The notes beneath the pieces were generated by a model. That model was not told the origin of the DNA. It did not search any database and worked only from the letters and a program-made list of their open reading frames with translations. A stretch of DNA of 64,000 nt from Streptomyces gardneri (GTDB lineage: Bacteria > Actinomycetota > Actinomycetes > Streptomycetales > Streptomycetaceae), in contig NZ_BJMN01000027.1 in NCBI RefSeq assembly GCF_006539185.1, positions 62,001 to 126,000 of the forward strand, given 5' to 3'. Numbering within the stretch: position 1 is the first letter of the stretch; the number at the start of each line of letters is the position of its first letter. The position numbers were made by a program, and so were the translations under genes. Positions 6,928 through 14,132 of this stretch are shown one piece after another.

Positions 6928-8307
6928 TCAGCAGCCGAGCAGGCGGCTGCCCAGGTAGCTCTGGATCTGGTCGAGCGAGACGCGCTCCTGCTTCATGGTG
7001 TCGCGCTCGCGCACCGTCACCGCGTTGTCGTCGAGGGTGTCGAAGTCGACGGTCACGCAGAACGGGGTGCCGATCTCGTCCTGGCGACGGTAGCGGCGGC
7101 CGATGGCGCCGGCGTCGTCGAACTCGATGTTCCAGTTCTGGCGCAGGTCGGCCGCGAGGCCCTTGGCCTTCGGCGAGAGCTGCGGGTTGCGCGAGAGCGG
7201 CAGGACCGCGACCTTGATCGGGGCCAGGCGGTGGTCGAGGCGCAGGACCGTGCGCTTCTCCATGACGCCCTTGGCGTTCGGGGCCTCGTCCTCGATGTAC
7301 GCGTCGAGGAGGAAGGCCAGCATCGCGCGGCCGACACCGGCGGCAGGCTCGATGACGTACGGCGTGTAGCGCTCGCCGGACTCCTGCTCCAGGAAGGTGA
7401 GGTTGGCGCCGGAGGCCTTGGAGTGCGCGTTCAGGTCGTAGTCGGTGCGGTTGGCGACGCCCTCGAGCTCGCCCCACTCGCTGCCGCCGAACGAGAAGCG
7501 GTACTCGATGTCGGCGGTGCGCTTCGAGTAGTGGGAGAGCTTCTCCTTCGGGTGCTCGAACCAGCGCATGTTCTCCTCACGGAGACCCAGGCCCGTGTAC
7601 CAGTTCCAGCGCTGCTCCATCCAGTATTCCTGCCACTGCTCGTCCTCGCCCGGCTTGACGAAGAACTCCATCTCCATCTGCTCGAACTCGCGCGTGCGGA
7701 AGATGAAGTTGCCCGGAGTGATCTCGTTCCGGAAGGACTTGCCCATCTGCGCGATGCCGAACGGCGGCTTCTTGCGCGAGGTGGTCTGCACCTGGGCGAA
7801 GTTGGTGAAGATGCCCTGGGCGGTCTCGGGACGCAGGTACGCGACGGAGCCGGTGTCCTGGGTCGGGCCGAGGTGCGTGGCGAGCAGGCCGGAGAACTGC
7901 TTGGGCTCCGTGAAGGTGCCCTTGTTGCCGCAGTTGGGGCAGTTGAGGTCGGTGAGGCTCTCGGGGAGACGACCGTGCTTCTCCTCGAACGCCTCCTCCA
8001 GGTGGTCGGCGCGGTAGCGCTTGTGGCAGGAGGTGCACTCGGTCAGCGGGTCGGTGAAGGTGGCGACGTGACCCGACGCCTCCCAGACCTCGGTGGCCAG
8101 GATGACCGACGAGTCGATACCGACGACGTCCTCGCGCGCGGTGACCATGTAACGCCACCACTGACGCTTAAGGTTCTCCTTCAGCTCGACACCCAGCGGT
8201 CCGTAGTCCCAGGCGGCGCGCTGGCCACCGTAGATCTCGCTGCACGGGTAGACGAAGCCACGGCGCTTGCTCAGGCTGACGATGGTGTCGATCTTGTCGG
8301 CGGCCAC
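6928..8307 (-). CDS. glyS: glycine--tRNA ligase, alpha2 type
   Basis: A class II aminoacyl-tRNA synthetase of 459 residues that charges tRNA-Gly in the cytosol. Visible signatures are the opening IVSLSKRRGFVYPCSEIYGG, motif 2 in FRNEITPGNFIFRTREFEQMEMEFF, and motif 3 in GVGRAMLAFLLDAY. CTSCHKRYRADHL followed by LNCPNCGNKG supplies a four-cysteine zinc-binding insertion. The C-terminal anticodon-binding domain begins near LAPIKVAVLPLS. GTG 8307 was chosen because AGAG lies just upstream and the usual AADKIDTIV start follows; the longer ATG frame adds an arginine-rich prefix. The length agrees with other actinobacterial single-subunit enzymes. It is transcribed away from the zinc operon. Confidence 0.95.
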   Translation of the reverse strand: MAADKIDTIVSLSKRRGFVYPCSEIYGGQRAAWDYGPLGVELKENLKRQWWRYMVTAREDVVGIDSSVILATEVWEASGHVATFTDPLTECTSCHKRYRADHLEEAFEEKHGRLPESLTDLNCPNCGNKGTFTEPKQFSGLLATHLGPTQDTGSVAYLRPETAQGIFTNFAQVQTTSRKKPPFGIAQMGKSFRNEITPGNFIFRTREFEQMEMEFFVKPGEDEQWQEYWMEQRWNWYTGLGLREENMRWFEHPKEKLSHYSKRTADIEYRFSFGGSEWGELEGVANRTDYDLNAHSKASGANLTFLEQESGERYTPYVIEPAAGVGRAMLAFLLDAYIEDEAPNAKGVMEKRTVLRLDHRLAPIKVAVLPLSRNPQLSPKAKGLAADLRQNWNIEFDDAGAIGRRYRRQDEIGTPFCVTVDFDTLDDNAVTVRERDTMKQERVSLDQIQSYLGSRLLGC

Positions 8308-8400
8308 GGTGCTCTCTTCATTACGACGACGAAGTGCGAATGCCACAGGTTACCGGCGCCCGTACCCCCCGCATCAAATCGGTTCGGTGCCAGGAGCCCT

Positions 8401-8470
8401 GGGAGGGGCCGGGGAGGGACCGTGAAGGGGCCTGGGAGGGACCGGGGAGAGGCACGGGGAGGGACCGGAG
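8401..8470. repeat. G-rich imperfect tandem repeat
   Basis: The core gggagggacc recurs at 8412-8421, 8434-8443 and 8457-8466, a period of 22-23 bp. A variant, gggaggggcc, is at 8401-8410. The strand bias (G/A on the plus strand) is unlike the surrounding coding DNA. The repeat lies between the divergent glyS and zinc-uptake promoters and has several closely spaced G-runs that could form a G-quadruplex. Confidence 0.6.
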
Positions 8471-8503
8471 AGGGCGGCGTGGGCCGGACCACACATACGA
8501 CAA

Positions 8504-8543
8504 TTGACAATCGTTTCCAGTTTTGTTGAAAATGAGTGTCATG
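8504..8543 (+). promoter_or_regulatory. Zur-controlled, probably leaderless promoter of znuA
   Basis: A consensus -35 TTGACA (8504-8509) is followed after 18 bp by gaaaat (8528-8533) as the -10. This predicts transcription starting at about 8541, the A of the ATG. TGAAAATGAgTgTCA (8527-8541) overlaps the -10 and start codon and resembles the streptomycete Zur box (about TGAAAATGATTTTCA, from memory). A weaker similar element, TGACAATcgTTTcCA, lies at 8505-8519. Zinc-bound Zur would block the promoter. Confidence 0.65.
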
Positions 8544-9563
8544 AACGTACGTCGACTGATACCCGCCACCGCCGTCACCGGAGCCGTCGCGCTCGGGCTC
8601 GTCTCCCTGTCCGCCTGCGCCGGAACGTCCGACGCCGCCGACAAGGGGAGCAGCGGCAAGCTGGACGTGGTCGCGTCGTTCTACCCCATGCAGTACCTGG
8701 CCGAGCAGATAGGCGGCGGTCACGTCGCCGTGAACACGCTCACCAAGCCCGGCGTCGAACCCCACGACCTGGAGCTCAAGCCGCGGCAGATCGGCGAGCT
8801 CGGCGAGGCCGACGTCATCCTCTACCTCAAGGGCATCCAGCCCGCCGTCGACGACGCCATAGCCCAGGCCGGCGTCAAGAACACCGTCGACGCCGCCACC
8901 CTCACGAAGCTCGAGGCGCACGGCGACGAGGTCGGCCACGAGCACCACGAGGGCGAGTCCGCCGAGGAGCACGCCGCACACGGCGAGGAGCACGGCGCCG
9001 AGGAAGCGGGCCACGAAGGCCACGACCACGCCACCGAGGCCGGCACCGACCCGCACATCTGGCTCGACCCGGTGAAGTACGCCGAGGTCGCCAAGGGCGT
9101 CGGCGCCGCCCTGGAGAAGGCCGACCCGGCCCACGCCGCGGACTACGCGAAGAACACCGACGCCCTGGTGAAGAAGCTCGGCGATCTGGACAGCGCCTTC
9201 GAGACGGGCCTGAAGAACACCACCACGAAGACCTTCATCACCACCCACTCCGCCTTCGGCTACCTCGCCGAGCGGTACGGCCTGGAGCAGGAGGGCATCA
9301 CCGGCATCGACCCCGAGTCCGAGCCGAGCCCCGCCCGCATCAAGGAACTCCAGGACATCGCGAAGAAGGACAAGGTCTCCACCGTCTTCTTCGAGACCCT
9401 CGCGAGCGACAAGACCGCGAAGACCCTCGCGGGCGACACCGGTCTCACGACCGACGTGCTCGACCCGCTGGAGGGAATCACGGACAAGTCCCAGGGCGAT
9501 GACTACATCGAGGTCATGCAGTCCAACCTCGCCGCGCTGAAGAAGGCCCTCGGCGCCAAGTGA
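8541..9563 (+). CDS. znuA: zinc ABC transporter substrate-binding lipoprotein
   Basis: A 340-residue extracytoplasmic metal-binding protein (cluster A-I, ZnuA/AdcA type) that captures zinc and passes it to the membrane permease. A signal sequence ends in the lipobox LSAC, with lipidated Cys26. Domain signatures are DVVASFYPMQYLAEQIGG, PHDLELKPRQ (first metal His), the acidic His-rich loop between about residues 130 and 165 with repeated HEH, HGEEH and HDH clusters, DPHIWLDP (second His), THSAFGYLAERYGL (third His) and FETLASDKTAKTLAGD. The His-rich loop is the usual mark of zinc rather than manganese proteins. It heads the operon with the ATPase, permease and zur. ATG 8541 was chosen from the predicted leaderless promoter; 8532 is an alternative. 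Confidence 0.92.
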   Translation: MNVRRLIPATAVTGAVALGLVSLSACAGTSDAADKGSSGKLDVVASFYPMQYLAEQIGGGHVAVNTLTKPGVEPHDLELKPRQIGELGEADVILYLKGIQPAVDDAIAQAGVKNTVDAATLTKLEAHGDEVGHEHHEGESAEEHAAHGEEHGAEEAGHEGHDHATEAGTDPHIWLDPVKYAEVAKGVGAALEKADPAHAADYAKNTDALVKKLGDLDSAFETGLKNTTTKTFITTHSAFGYLAERYGLEQEGITGIDPESEPSPARIKELQDIAKKDKVSTVFFETLASDKTAKTLAGDTGLTTDVLDPLEGITDKSQGDDYIEVMQSNLAALKKALGAK

Positions 9564-9589
9564 CCACAGCTCAGCAGGAGGTACGCGCC

Positions 9590-10357
9590 ATGACAGCCCG
9601 GGAATCCGTCATTTCCGTCCGCGGAGCCACGGCGACCCTCGGTGCCCGGCCCGTCCTCCGGGGCGTCGACCTCACCGTCCACCGCGGTGAGGTCGTCGCC
9701 CTGCTCGGCGCCAACGGCTCCGGCAAGTCCACCGCCGTCCGCTCCGTCATCGGCCAGGTGCCGCTGACCGGCGGCCGGATCGAGCTGTTCGGCACGGAGC
9801 AGAAGCGGTTCCGCGACTGGGCCCGCGTCGGCTACGTACCGCAGCGCACCACCGCGGCGAGCGGTGTCCCCGCCACGATCCGCGAGGTCGTCGCCTCCGG
9901 CCGGCTCTCCCGCCGCCGGTTCGGCTGGCTGACGAAGGCCGACAAGGCCGCCGTCGAAGCGGCCATCGACCTCGTCGGTCTCTCCGACCGCGCCAAGGAC
10001 TCCGTCTCCGCGCTCTCCGGCGGCCAGCACCAGCGCGTCCTGATCGCCCGTGCGCTCGCCTCCGAGCCCGAGCTGCTGATCATGGACGAGCCGATGGCCG
10101 GCGTGGACCTCGCGAGCCAGGAGATCCTGGCGTCGACGCTGCGCGAGCAGGTCGCGGGCGGCACCTCCGTCCTCCTCGTCCTGCACGAGCTGGGCCCGCT
10201 GGAGCCGCTGATCGACCGGGCGGTCGTCCTGCGCGACGGCTGTGTCGTCCACGACGGCCCGCCGCCCGAGGCCGTCGGGCAGCACGCGCTCCCCGGCCAC
10301 GACCACGTCCATCCGCACGCGGCCGGTGAGCCGCTCCGTACGGGTCTGCTGACCTGA
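9590..10357 (+). CDS. znuC: zinc ABC transporter ATP-binding protein
   Basis: A 255-residue ATPase that powers zinc import. The Walker A motif GANGSGKST is at about residues 40-48, the ABC signature is LSGGQHQR, Walker B is LLIMDEP, and the switch His is in VLLVLHELGPL. The C-terminus is unusually His-rich (HALPGHDHVHPHAAG), suggesting metal contact. ATG 9590 has an AGGAGG site 8 bases upstream; an upstream in-frame GTG overlaps the znuA stop and lacks such a site. The gene lies 26 bp after znuA and 30 bp before the permease, as one transcription unit. Confidence 0.92.
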   Translation: MTARESVISVRGATATLGARPVLRGVDLTVHRGEVVALLGANGSGKSTAVRSVIGQVPLTGGRIELFGTEQKRFRDWARVGYVPQRTTAASGVPATIREVVASGRLSRRRFGWLTKADKAAVEAAIDLVGLSDRAKDSVSALSGGQHQRVLIARALASEPELLIMDEPMAGVDLASQEILASTLREQVAGGTSVLLVLHELGPLEPLIDRAVVLRDGCVVHDGPPPEAVGQHALPGHDHVHPHAAGEPLRTGLLT

Positions 10358-10387
10358 GACAGCCGACTCTAGGAAGCTGACCTGATC

Positions 10388-11281
10388 ATGGAAATGCTCG
10401 ATCTCGCCTTCATGCAGCGCGCGCTCCTCGCGGCCGTGCTCGTCGGCATCACCGCGCCCGCCGTCGGCATCTACCTCGTCCAGCGCCGCCAGGCGCTGAT
10501 GGGCGACGGCATCGGCCACGTCGCCATGACCGGCGTCGGTCTCGGCTTCCTGCTGAACTCCAGCCCGGTCTGGATGGCGACCCTGGTCGCCGTCGTCGGC
10601 TCGGTCGCCATGGAGCTGATCCGGGCGTACGGGAAGACCCGCGGCGACCTCGCGCTCGCGCTGCTCTTCTACGGCGGCATGGCCGGCGGCGTCCTGCTGA
10701 TCAACCTCTCGCCGACCGGCTCCAACGCCAACCTCAGCTCGTACCTCTTCGGCTCGCTCTCCACGGTCTCGTCCGAGGACATCACCGCGATCGCGATCCT
10801 CGCGGCCTTCGTGGTCCTGGTCACGGTCGGCCTGCGCCGCCAGCTCTTCGCCGTCAGCCAGGACGAGGAGTTCGCCCGGGTCACCGGCCTGCCGGTGCGC
10901 GCCCTGAACCTGCTCATCGCGGTCACGGCCGCGGTGACGGTCACGGTCGCGATGCGGGTCGTGGGCCTGCTGCTCGTCAGCGCGCTCATGGTGGTGCCGG
11001 TGGCGGCGGCCCAGCAGCTGTCGAAGTCCTTCCGCACGACCTTCGTCCTCGCCGTGGCGACCGGCATCACGGTCACCCTGGCGGGCACGGCCACCTCGTA
11101 CTACCAGGACGTCCCGCCGGGCGCGACGATCGTCCTGTACGCGATCGGTGTCTTCGTCCTCCTGACGCTCCTGGCCACCCCGCTCGCCAAGCGGCGGGCC
11201 CGGGCCGCCGAGGCGGGCGCGGAGAGCTGCGACGCACCGCTTCCGCCGCGGCCGCGGACGAGCGACGACGTGCAGGTCTGA
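10388..11281 (+). CDS. znuB: zinc ABC transporter permease
   Basis: A 297-residue integral membrane permease of the ABC-3 family, with about eight hydrophobic segments. The early stretch LVQRRQALMGDGIGHVAMTGVGLG is the family signature that contacts the ATPase. FAVSQDEEFARVTGLPV and MRVVGLLLVSALMVVPVAAAQQL are also conserved in this family. The C-terminal tail after about residue 265 is polar. It completes the uptake system with the preceding binding protein and ATPase. The ATG at 10388 or the next Met codon at 10394 may be the start. zur follows after 80 bp and could have its own promoter. Confidence 0.9.
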   Translation: MEMLDLAFMQRALLAAVLVGITAPAVGIYLVQRRQALMGDGIGHVAMTGVGLGFLLNSSPVWMATLVAVVGSVAMELIRAYGKTRGDLALALLFYGGMAGGVLLINLSPTGSNANLSSYLFGSLSTVSSEDITAIAILAAFVVLVTVGLRRQLFAVSQDEEFARVTGLPVRALNLLIAVTAAVTVTVAMRVVGLLLVSALMVVPVAAAQQLSKSFRTTFVLAVATGITVTLAGTATSYYQDVPPGATIVLYAIGVFVLLTLLATPLAKRRARAAEAGAESCDAPLPPRPRTSDDVQV

Positions 11282-11361
11282 CCGGGGCCACGCGGGCTGG
11301 CCGCGGGCACACGGGGGGCTGGCAGAATGGCGGGGGCAGACAAGCATTCAAGGAGGCCCTC

Positions 11362-11772
11362 GTGGTGACGGCAGGACCCCCCGTACGAGGCCGCTCGACC
11401 AAGCAGCGGGCCGCCGTGTCGGCGGCGCTGAACGAGGTGGACGAGTTCCGCAGCGCCCAGGAGCTGCACGACATGCTCAAGCACCGCGGCGACTCGGTCG
11501 GCCTCACCACCGTCTACCGGACGCTCCAGTCCCTCGCGGACGCCGGCGAGGTCGACGCGCTGCGCACGAGCGACGGCGAGACGGTCTACCGCCGCTGCTC
11601 GACCGGCGATCACCACCACCATCTGGTCTGCCGTGTCTGCGGCAAGGCCGTGGAGGTGGAGGGCCCGATGGTGGAGCAGTGGGCCGAGACGATCGCCTCG
11701 GAGCACGGCTTCGTGAACGTGGCGCACACGGTCGAGATCTTCGGCACGTGCGCGGAGTGCGCCGCGAAGTGA
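11362..11772 (+). CDS. zur: zinc uptake regulator Zur (Fur family)
   Basis: A 136-residue metalloregulator that binds DNA when loaded with zinc and represses zinc-uptake genes. The winged-helix DNA-binding domain covers about residues 10-75, with SAQELHDMLKHRGDSVGLTT and VYRTLQSLADAGEV. Metal sites are seen in GDHHHHLVCRVCGKAVEVEG (regulatory histidines and two structural Cys) and in the terminal FGTCAECAAK (second Cys pair). An AGGAGG site precedes two consecutive GTG codons (11362, 11365), and the second has the more usual spacing. Its position behind the uptake operon and the Zur-like box before znuA support autoregulated zinc control. Confidence 0.92.
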   Translation: MVTAGPPVRGRSTKQRAAVSAALNEVDEFRSAQELHDMLKHRGDSVGLTTVYRTLQSLADAGEVDALRTSDGETVYRRCSTGDHHHHLVCRVCGKAVEVEGPMVEQWAETIASEHGFVNVAHTVEIFGTCAECAAK

Positions 11773-11774
11773 GC

Positions 11775-11834
11775 TGACGTACGAAGAAGGGCCCGCACCG
11801 AATCGCTTCGGTGCGGGCCCTTCTTCGTACGTCA
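11775..11834. terminator. bidirectional terminator with 28-bp perfect stem
   Basis: Arms 11775-11802 and 11807-11834 are perfect reverse complements around a tcgc tetraloop. The element starts two bases after the zur stop and includes the stop codon of the convergent YcxB-like gene. The stem is much longer than the other terminators in this window. Confidence 0.85.
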
Positions 11835-12341
11835 CATGCGGGCGGCGTTCCGGTCCAGGACCGTACGGAGCCGGTCCACGTCGGCGGGGTCGGCGAAGGC
11901 CCGCTTGGGCAGCGCGCCCACGCCCGCGCCGCTCTTGTCTGCGGAGAGCAGGACGAACTGGGTCGGCGTCTCGGCGTACCGGGCCATCAGCTGCCAGCGG
12001 CCCACGACCTCGCTCTGGCCGGTCACCCAGCGGACCCCCGTCTCGTCGACGCTCGCCCGGTGCTCCCCCTGCCGCTCGATCATCGGGAACATCAGCCGGG
12101 CGACGAGCCGCGGCATCGCGGGCACGAGGACGGCTGCGACGAGGCCGAGCGACACCATCAGCGCCAGCGGCCCCGTCTCCGCCCCGCCGGGGCCGGTCAT
12201 CATCAGGCCGACGGTCAGGAACGCCAGCACGGCCGCGGCCGGCAGCACCCACCGCAGCCACCGGAACAGGCCGTACCGCAGCTGCACCCGCACCGCGTCG
12301 ACGAGGTCCTCGCGCGTCGGCGTGTACACGACCTCCATCAC
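11832..12341 (-). CDS. YcxB family membrane protein
   Basis: A 169-residue protein with two adjacent membrane segments (about 32-48 and 61-79), followed by a beta-rich cytoplasmic domain with RQGEHRASVDETGVRW and SEVVGRWQLMARYAETPTQFVLLSADKSG. This topology and the late aromatic/Leu pattern match the YcxB-like family. Its function is unknown. The start is GTG 12341 or the adjoining ATG 12338. It lies 16 bp after uppS in the same direction and is probably the last gene of the recO-uppS unit. Its stop codon is inside the long terminator. Confidence 0.7.
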   Translation of the reverse strand: MMEVVYTPTREDLVDAVRVQLRYGLFRWLRWVLPAAAVLAFLTVGLMMTGPGGAETGPLALMVSLGLVAAVLVPAMPRLVARLMFPMIERQGEHRASVDETGVRWVTGQSEVVGRWQLMARYAETPTQFVLLSADKSGAGVGALPKRAFADPADVDRLRTVLDRNAARM

Positions 12342-12357
12342 GTCCCCCCGCTCCCGC

Positions 12358-13182
12358 TCAGGCCTTTTCGAGGACGGCCAGGTCCGCCGGGTCGACGCCG
12401 CCGAAGCGGCGGTCGCGGGACGCGTACTCGACGCAGGCGCGCCACAGGTCTCGGCGGTCGAAGTCCGGCCACAGCACGTCCTGGAAGACCATCTCGGCGT
12501 ACGCGCTCTGCCAGATCAGGTAGTTGGAGGTGCGCTGCTCGCCGCTGGGCCGCAGGAAGAGGTCCACGTCCGGCATGTCCGGGTAGTACAGGTACTTCTG
12601 GATGGTCTTCTCGGTGATCTTCGCCGGGTCGAGCTTGCCGGCCTTCACGTCCTCCGCCATCGCCTGCGCCGCGTCCGTGAGCTCCGCGCGACCGCCGTAG
12701 TTCATGCAGAAGTAGAGCGTGAGCTTGGTGTTGTCCTTGGTCTGCTCCTGCGCGACCTGGAGCTCCTTGGCCACCGACTTCCACAGCTTGGGCATCCGGC
12801 CGACCCAGCGCACCCTGATGCCGAGCTCGTCGAGCTGGTCGCGGGTCTTGCGGATGAAGTCGCGGTTGAAGTTCATGAGGAAGCGCACCTCCTCGGGCGA
12901 GCGCTTCCAGTTCTCGGTGGAGAAGGCGTAGAGCGAGATCGATCCGACGCCCATCTCGATCGCACCCTGGAGCACGTCGAGCACCTGCTCGGCGCCCACC
13001 TTGTGGCCCTCGGTGCGGGGCAGGCCGCGCTCCTTGGCCCAGCGGCCGTTGCCGTCCATGACGATCGCGACGTGCTCCGGGACGAGCTCGGACTGGAGCT
13101 TCGGCGGGCGGGCACCGGAGGGGTGCGGCTCGGGGGTCGTGTACTCCCGGCGCTGGCGACCGAGCAGTCGTGCGATGGCCAT
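12358..13182 (-). CDS. uppS: isoprenyl transferase (undecaprenyl diphosphate synthase family)
   Basis: A 274-residue cis-prenyltransferase that extends farnesyl diphosphate with isopentenyl diphosphate to make the lipid carrier for cell-wall synthesis. The catalytic Asp43 is in VAIVMDGNGRWAKERG, followed by GHKVGAEQV and LYAFSTENWKRSPEEV. The substrate and magnesium-binding signature is DLFLRPSGEQRTSNYLIWQS with AYAEMVF. The length and about 30 extra N-terminal residues are usual for actinobacteria. The ATG at 13182 has GGAGA upstream. It is encoded 12 bp after recO, an arrangement I recall from streptomycetes. Confidence 0.94.
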   Translation of the reverse strand: MAIARLLGRQRREYTTPEPHPSGARPPKLQSELVPEHVAIVMDGNGRWAKERGLPRTEGHKVGAEQVLDVLQGAIEMGVGSISLYAFSTENWKRSPEEVRFLMNFNRDFIRKTRDQLDELGIRVRWVGRMPKLWKSVAKELQVAQEQTKDNTKLTLYFCMNYGGRAELTDAAQAMAEDVKAGKLDPAKITEKTIQKYLYYPDMPDVDLFLRPSGEQRTSNYLIWQSAYAEMVFQDVLWPDFDRRDLWRACVEYASRDRRFGGVDPADLAVLEKA

Positions 13183-13194
13183 GGGTGGTCTCTC

Positions 13195-13944
13195 CTAGCT
13201 CTTTTCTACATACCGCAGGGAGCGCAGGCCGCGCTCCAGGTGCCAGTGCAGATAGGCGGACACGAGTCCGCTGCCCTCTCTGACGTGACGCGGCTCGCAC
13301 GCGTCCGCCGTCGCCCAGTCGCCGGTGAGCAGCGCGCTGAGCAGGCCGATGGCCTCCGCAGAGGGTACGACGCTTCCGGGCACCCGGCAGTCGCCGCATA
13401 TGACCCCGCCCGCTCCGACCGAAAAGAACCGGTTCGGCCCGGGGAGTCCGCATTTCGCGCAGTCGTCGAAGCTGGGCGCGTAGCCGTTCACGGCGAGCGA
13501 GCGGAGGAGGAAGGCGTCGAGGATGAGGTGGGGTGCGTGCTCGCCCCTGGCGAGCGTCCGCAGGCCCCCGACCAGCAGCAGGTACTGCTGCACGGCGGGT
13601 TCGCCCTCGTGGTCGGTGAACCGTTCCGCCGTCTCCAGCATGGCCGTGCCGGCGGTGTACCGGGCGTAGTCGGTGACGATCCCGCCGCCGTACGCGGCGA
13701 TCGTCTCGCTCTGCGTGCAGAGCGGCAGCCCGCGTCCGACCAGCTCACTCCCCCGGGCGAAGAACTGCACGTCCACGTGCGAGAACGGTTCGAGCCGCGC
13801 CCCGAACTTCGACTTCGTCCGCCGCACCCCGCGCGCGACGGCGCGTACGCGCCCGTGACCGCGCGTGAGGATCGTGATGATGCGGTCCGCTTCACCCAGC
13901 TTCTGGGTGCGCAGCACGATGCCGTCGTCGCGGAACAGACTCAT
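13195..13944 (-). CDS. recO: DNA repair protein RecO
   Basis: A 249-residue protein that helps load RecA on SSB-coated DNA in the RecFOR recombination pathway. The N-terminal OB fold starts with LFRDDGIVLRTQKLGEADRIITILTR, the standard RecO opening. A helical domain and a zinc finger with paired cysteines (CAKCG and CGDC) follow. ATG 13944 was chosen since the RecO opening follows directly and GGGAG lies upstream; the longer frame adds about 40 unrelated residues. It is the first gene of an apparent recO-uppS-ycxB-like operon and is divergent from the hydrolase at 14133. Confidence 0.93.
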   Translation of the reverse strand: MSLFRDDGIVLRTQKLGEADRIITILTRGHGRVRAVARGVRRTKSKFGARLEPFSHVDVQFFARGSELVGRGLPLCTQSETIAAYGGGIVTDYARYTAGTAMLETAERFTDHEGEPAVQQYLLLVGGLRTLARGEHAPHLILDAFLLRSLAVNGYAPSFDDCAKCGLPGPNRFFSVGAGGVICGDCRVPGSVVPSAEAIGLLSALLTGDWATADACEPRHVREGSGLVSAYLHWHLERGLRSLRYVEKS

Positions 13945-14132
13945 GCGGCCCATTCTCCCGTACGGGAGAAACCCTCCGGACCGATTACCGGTACGAGACC
14001 TTCCAGGGTTTGAAGCGCACCGGTCACTCGAACGAGCGGTCGGGGCCGTTCTCTCCCCTGCGGGGATCACCGCACGGAGATCCTGGCGCTGTCACTTCGA
14101 CACCACCCCTGCCATGGAAGGCGGCAACAGCC

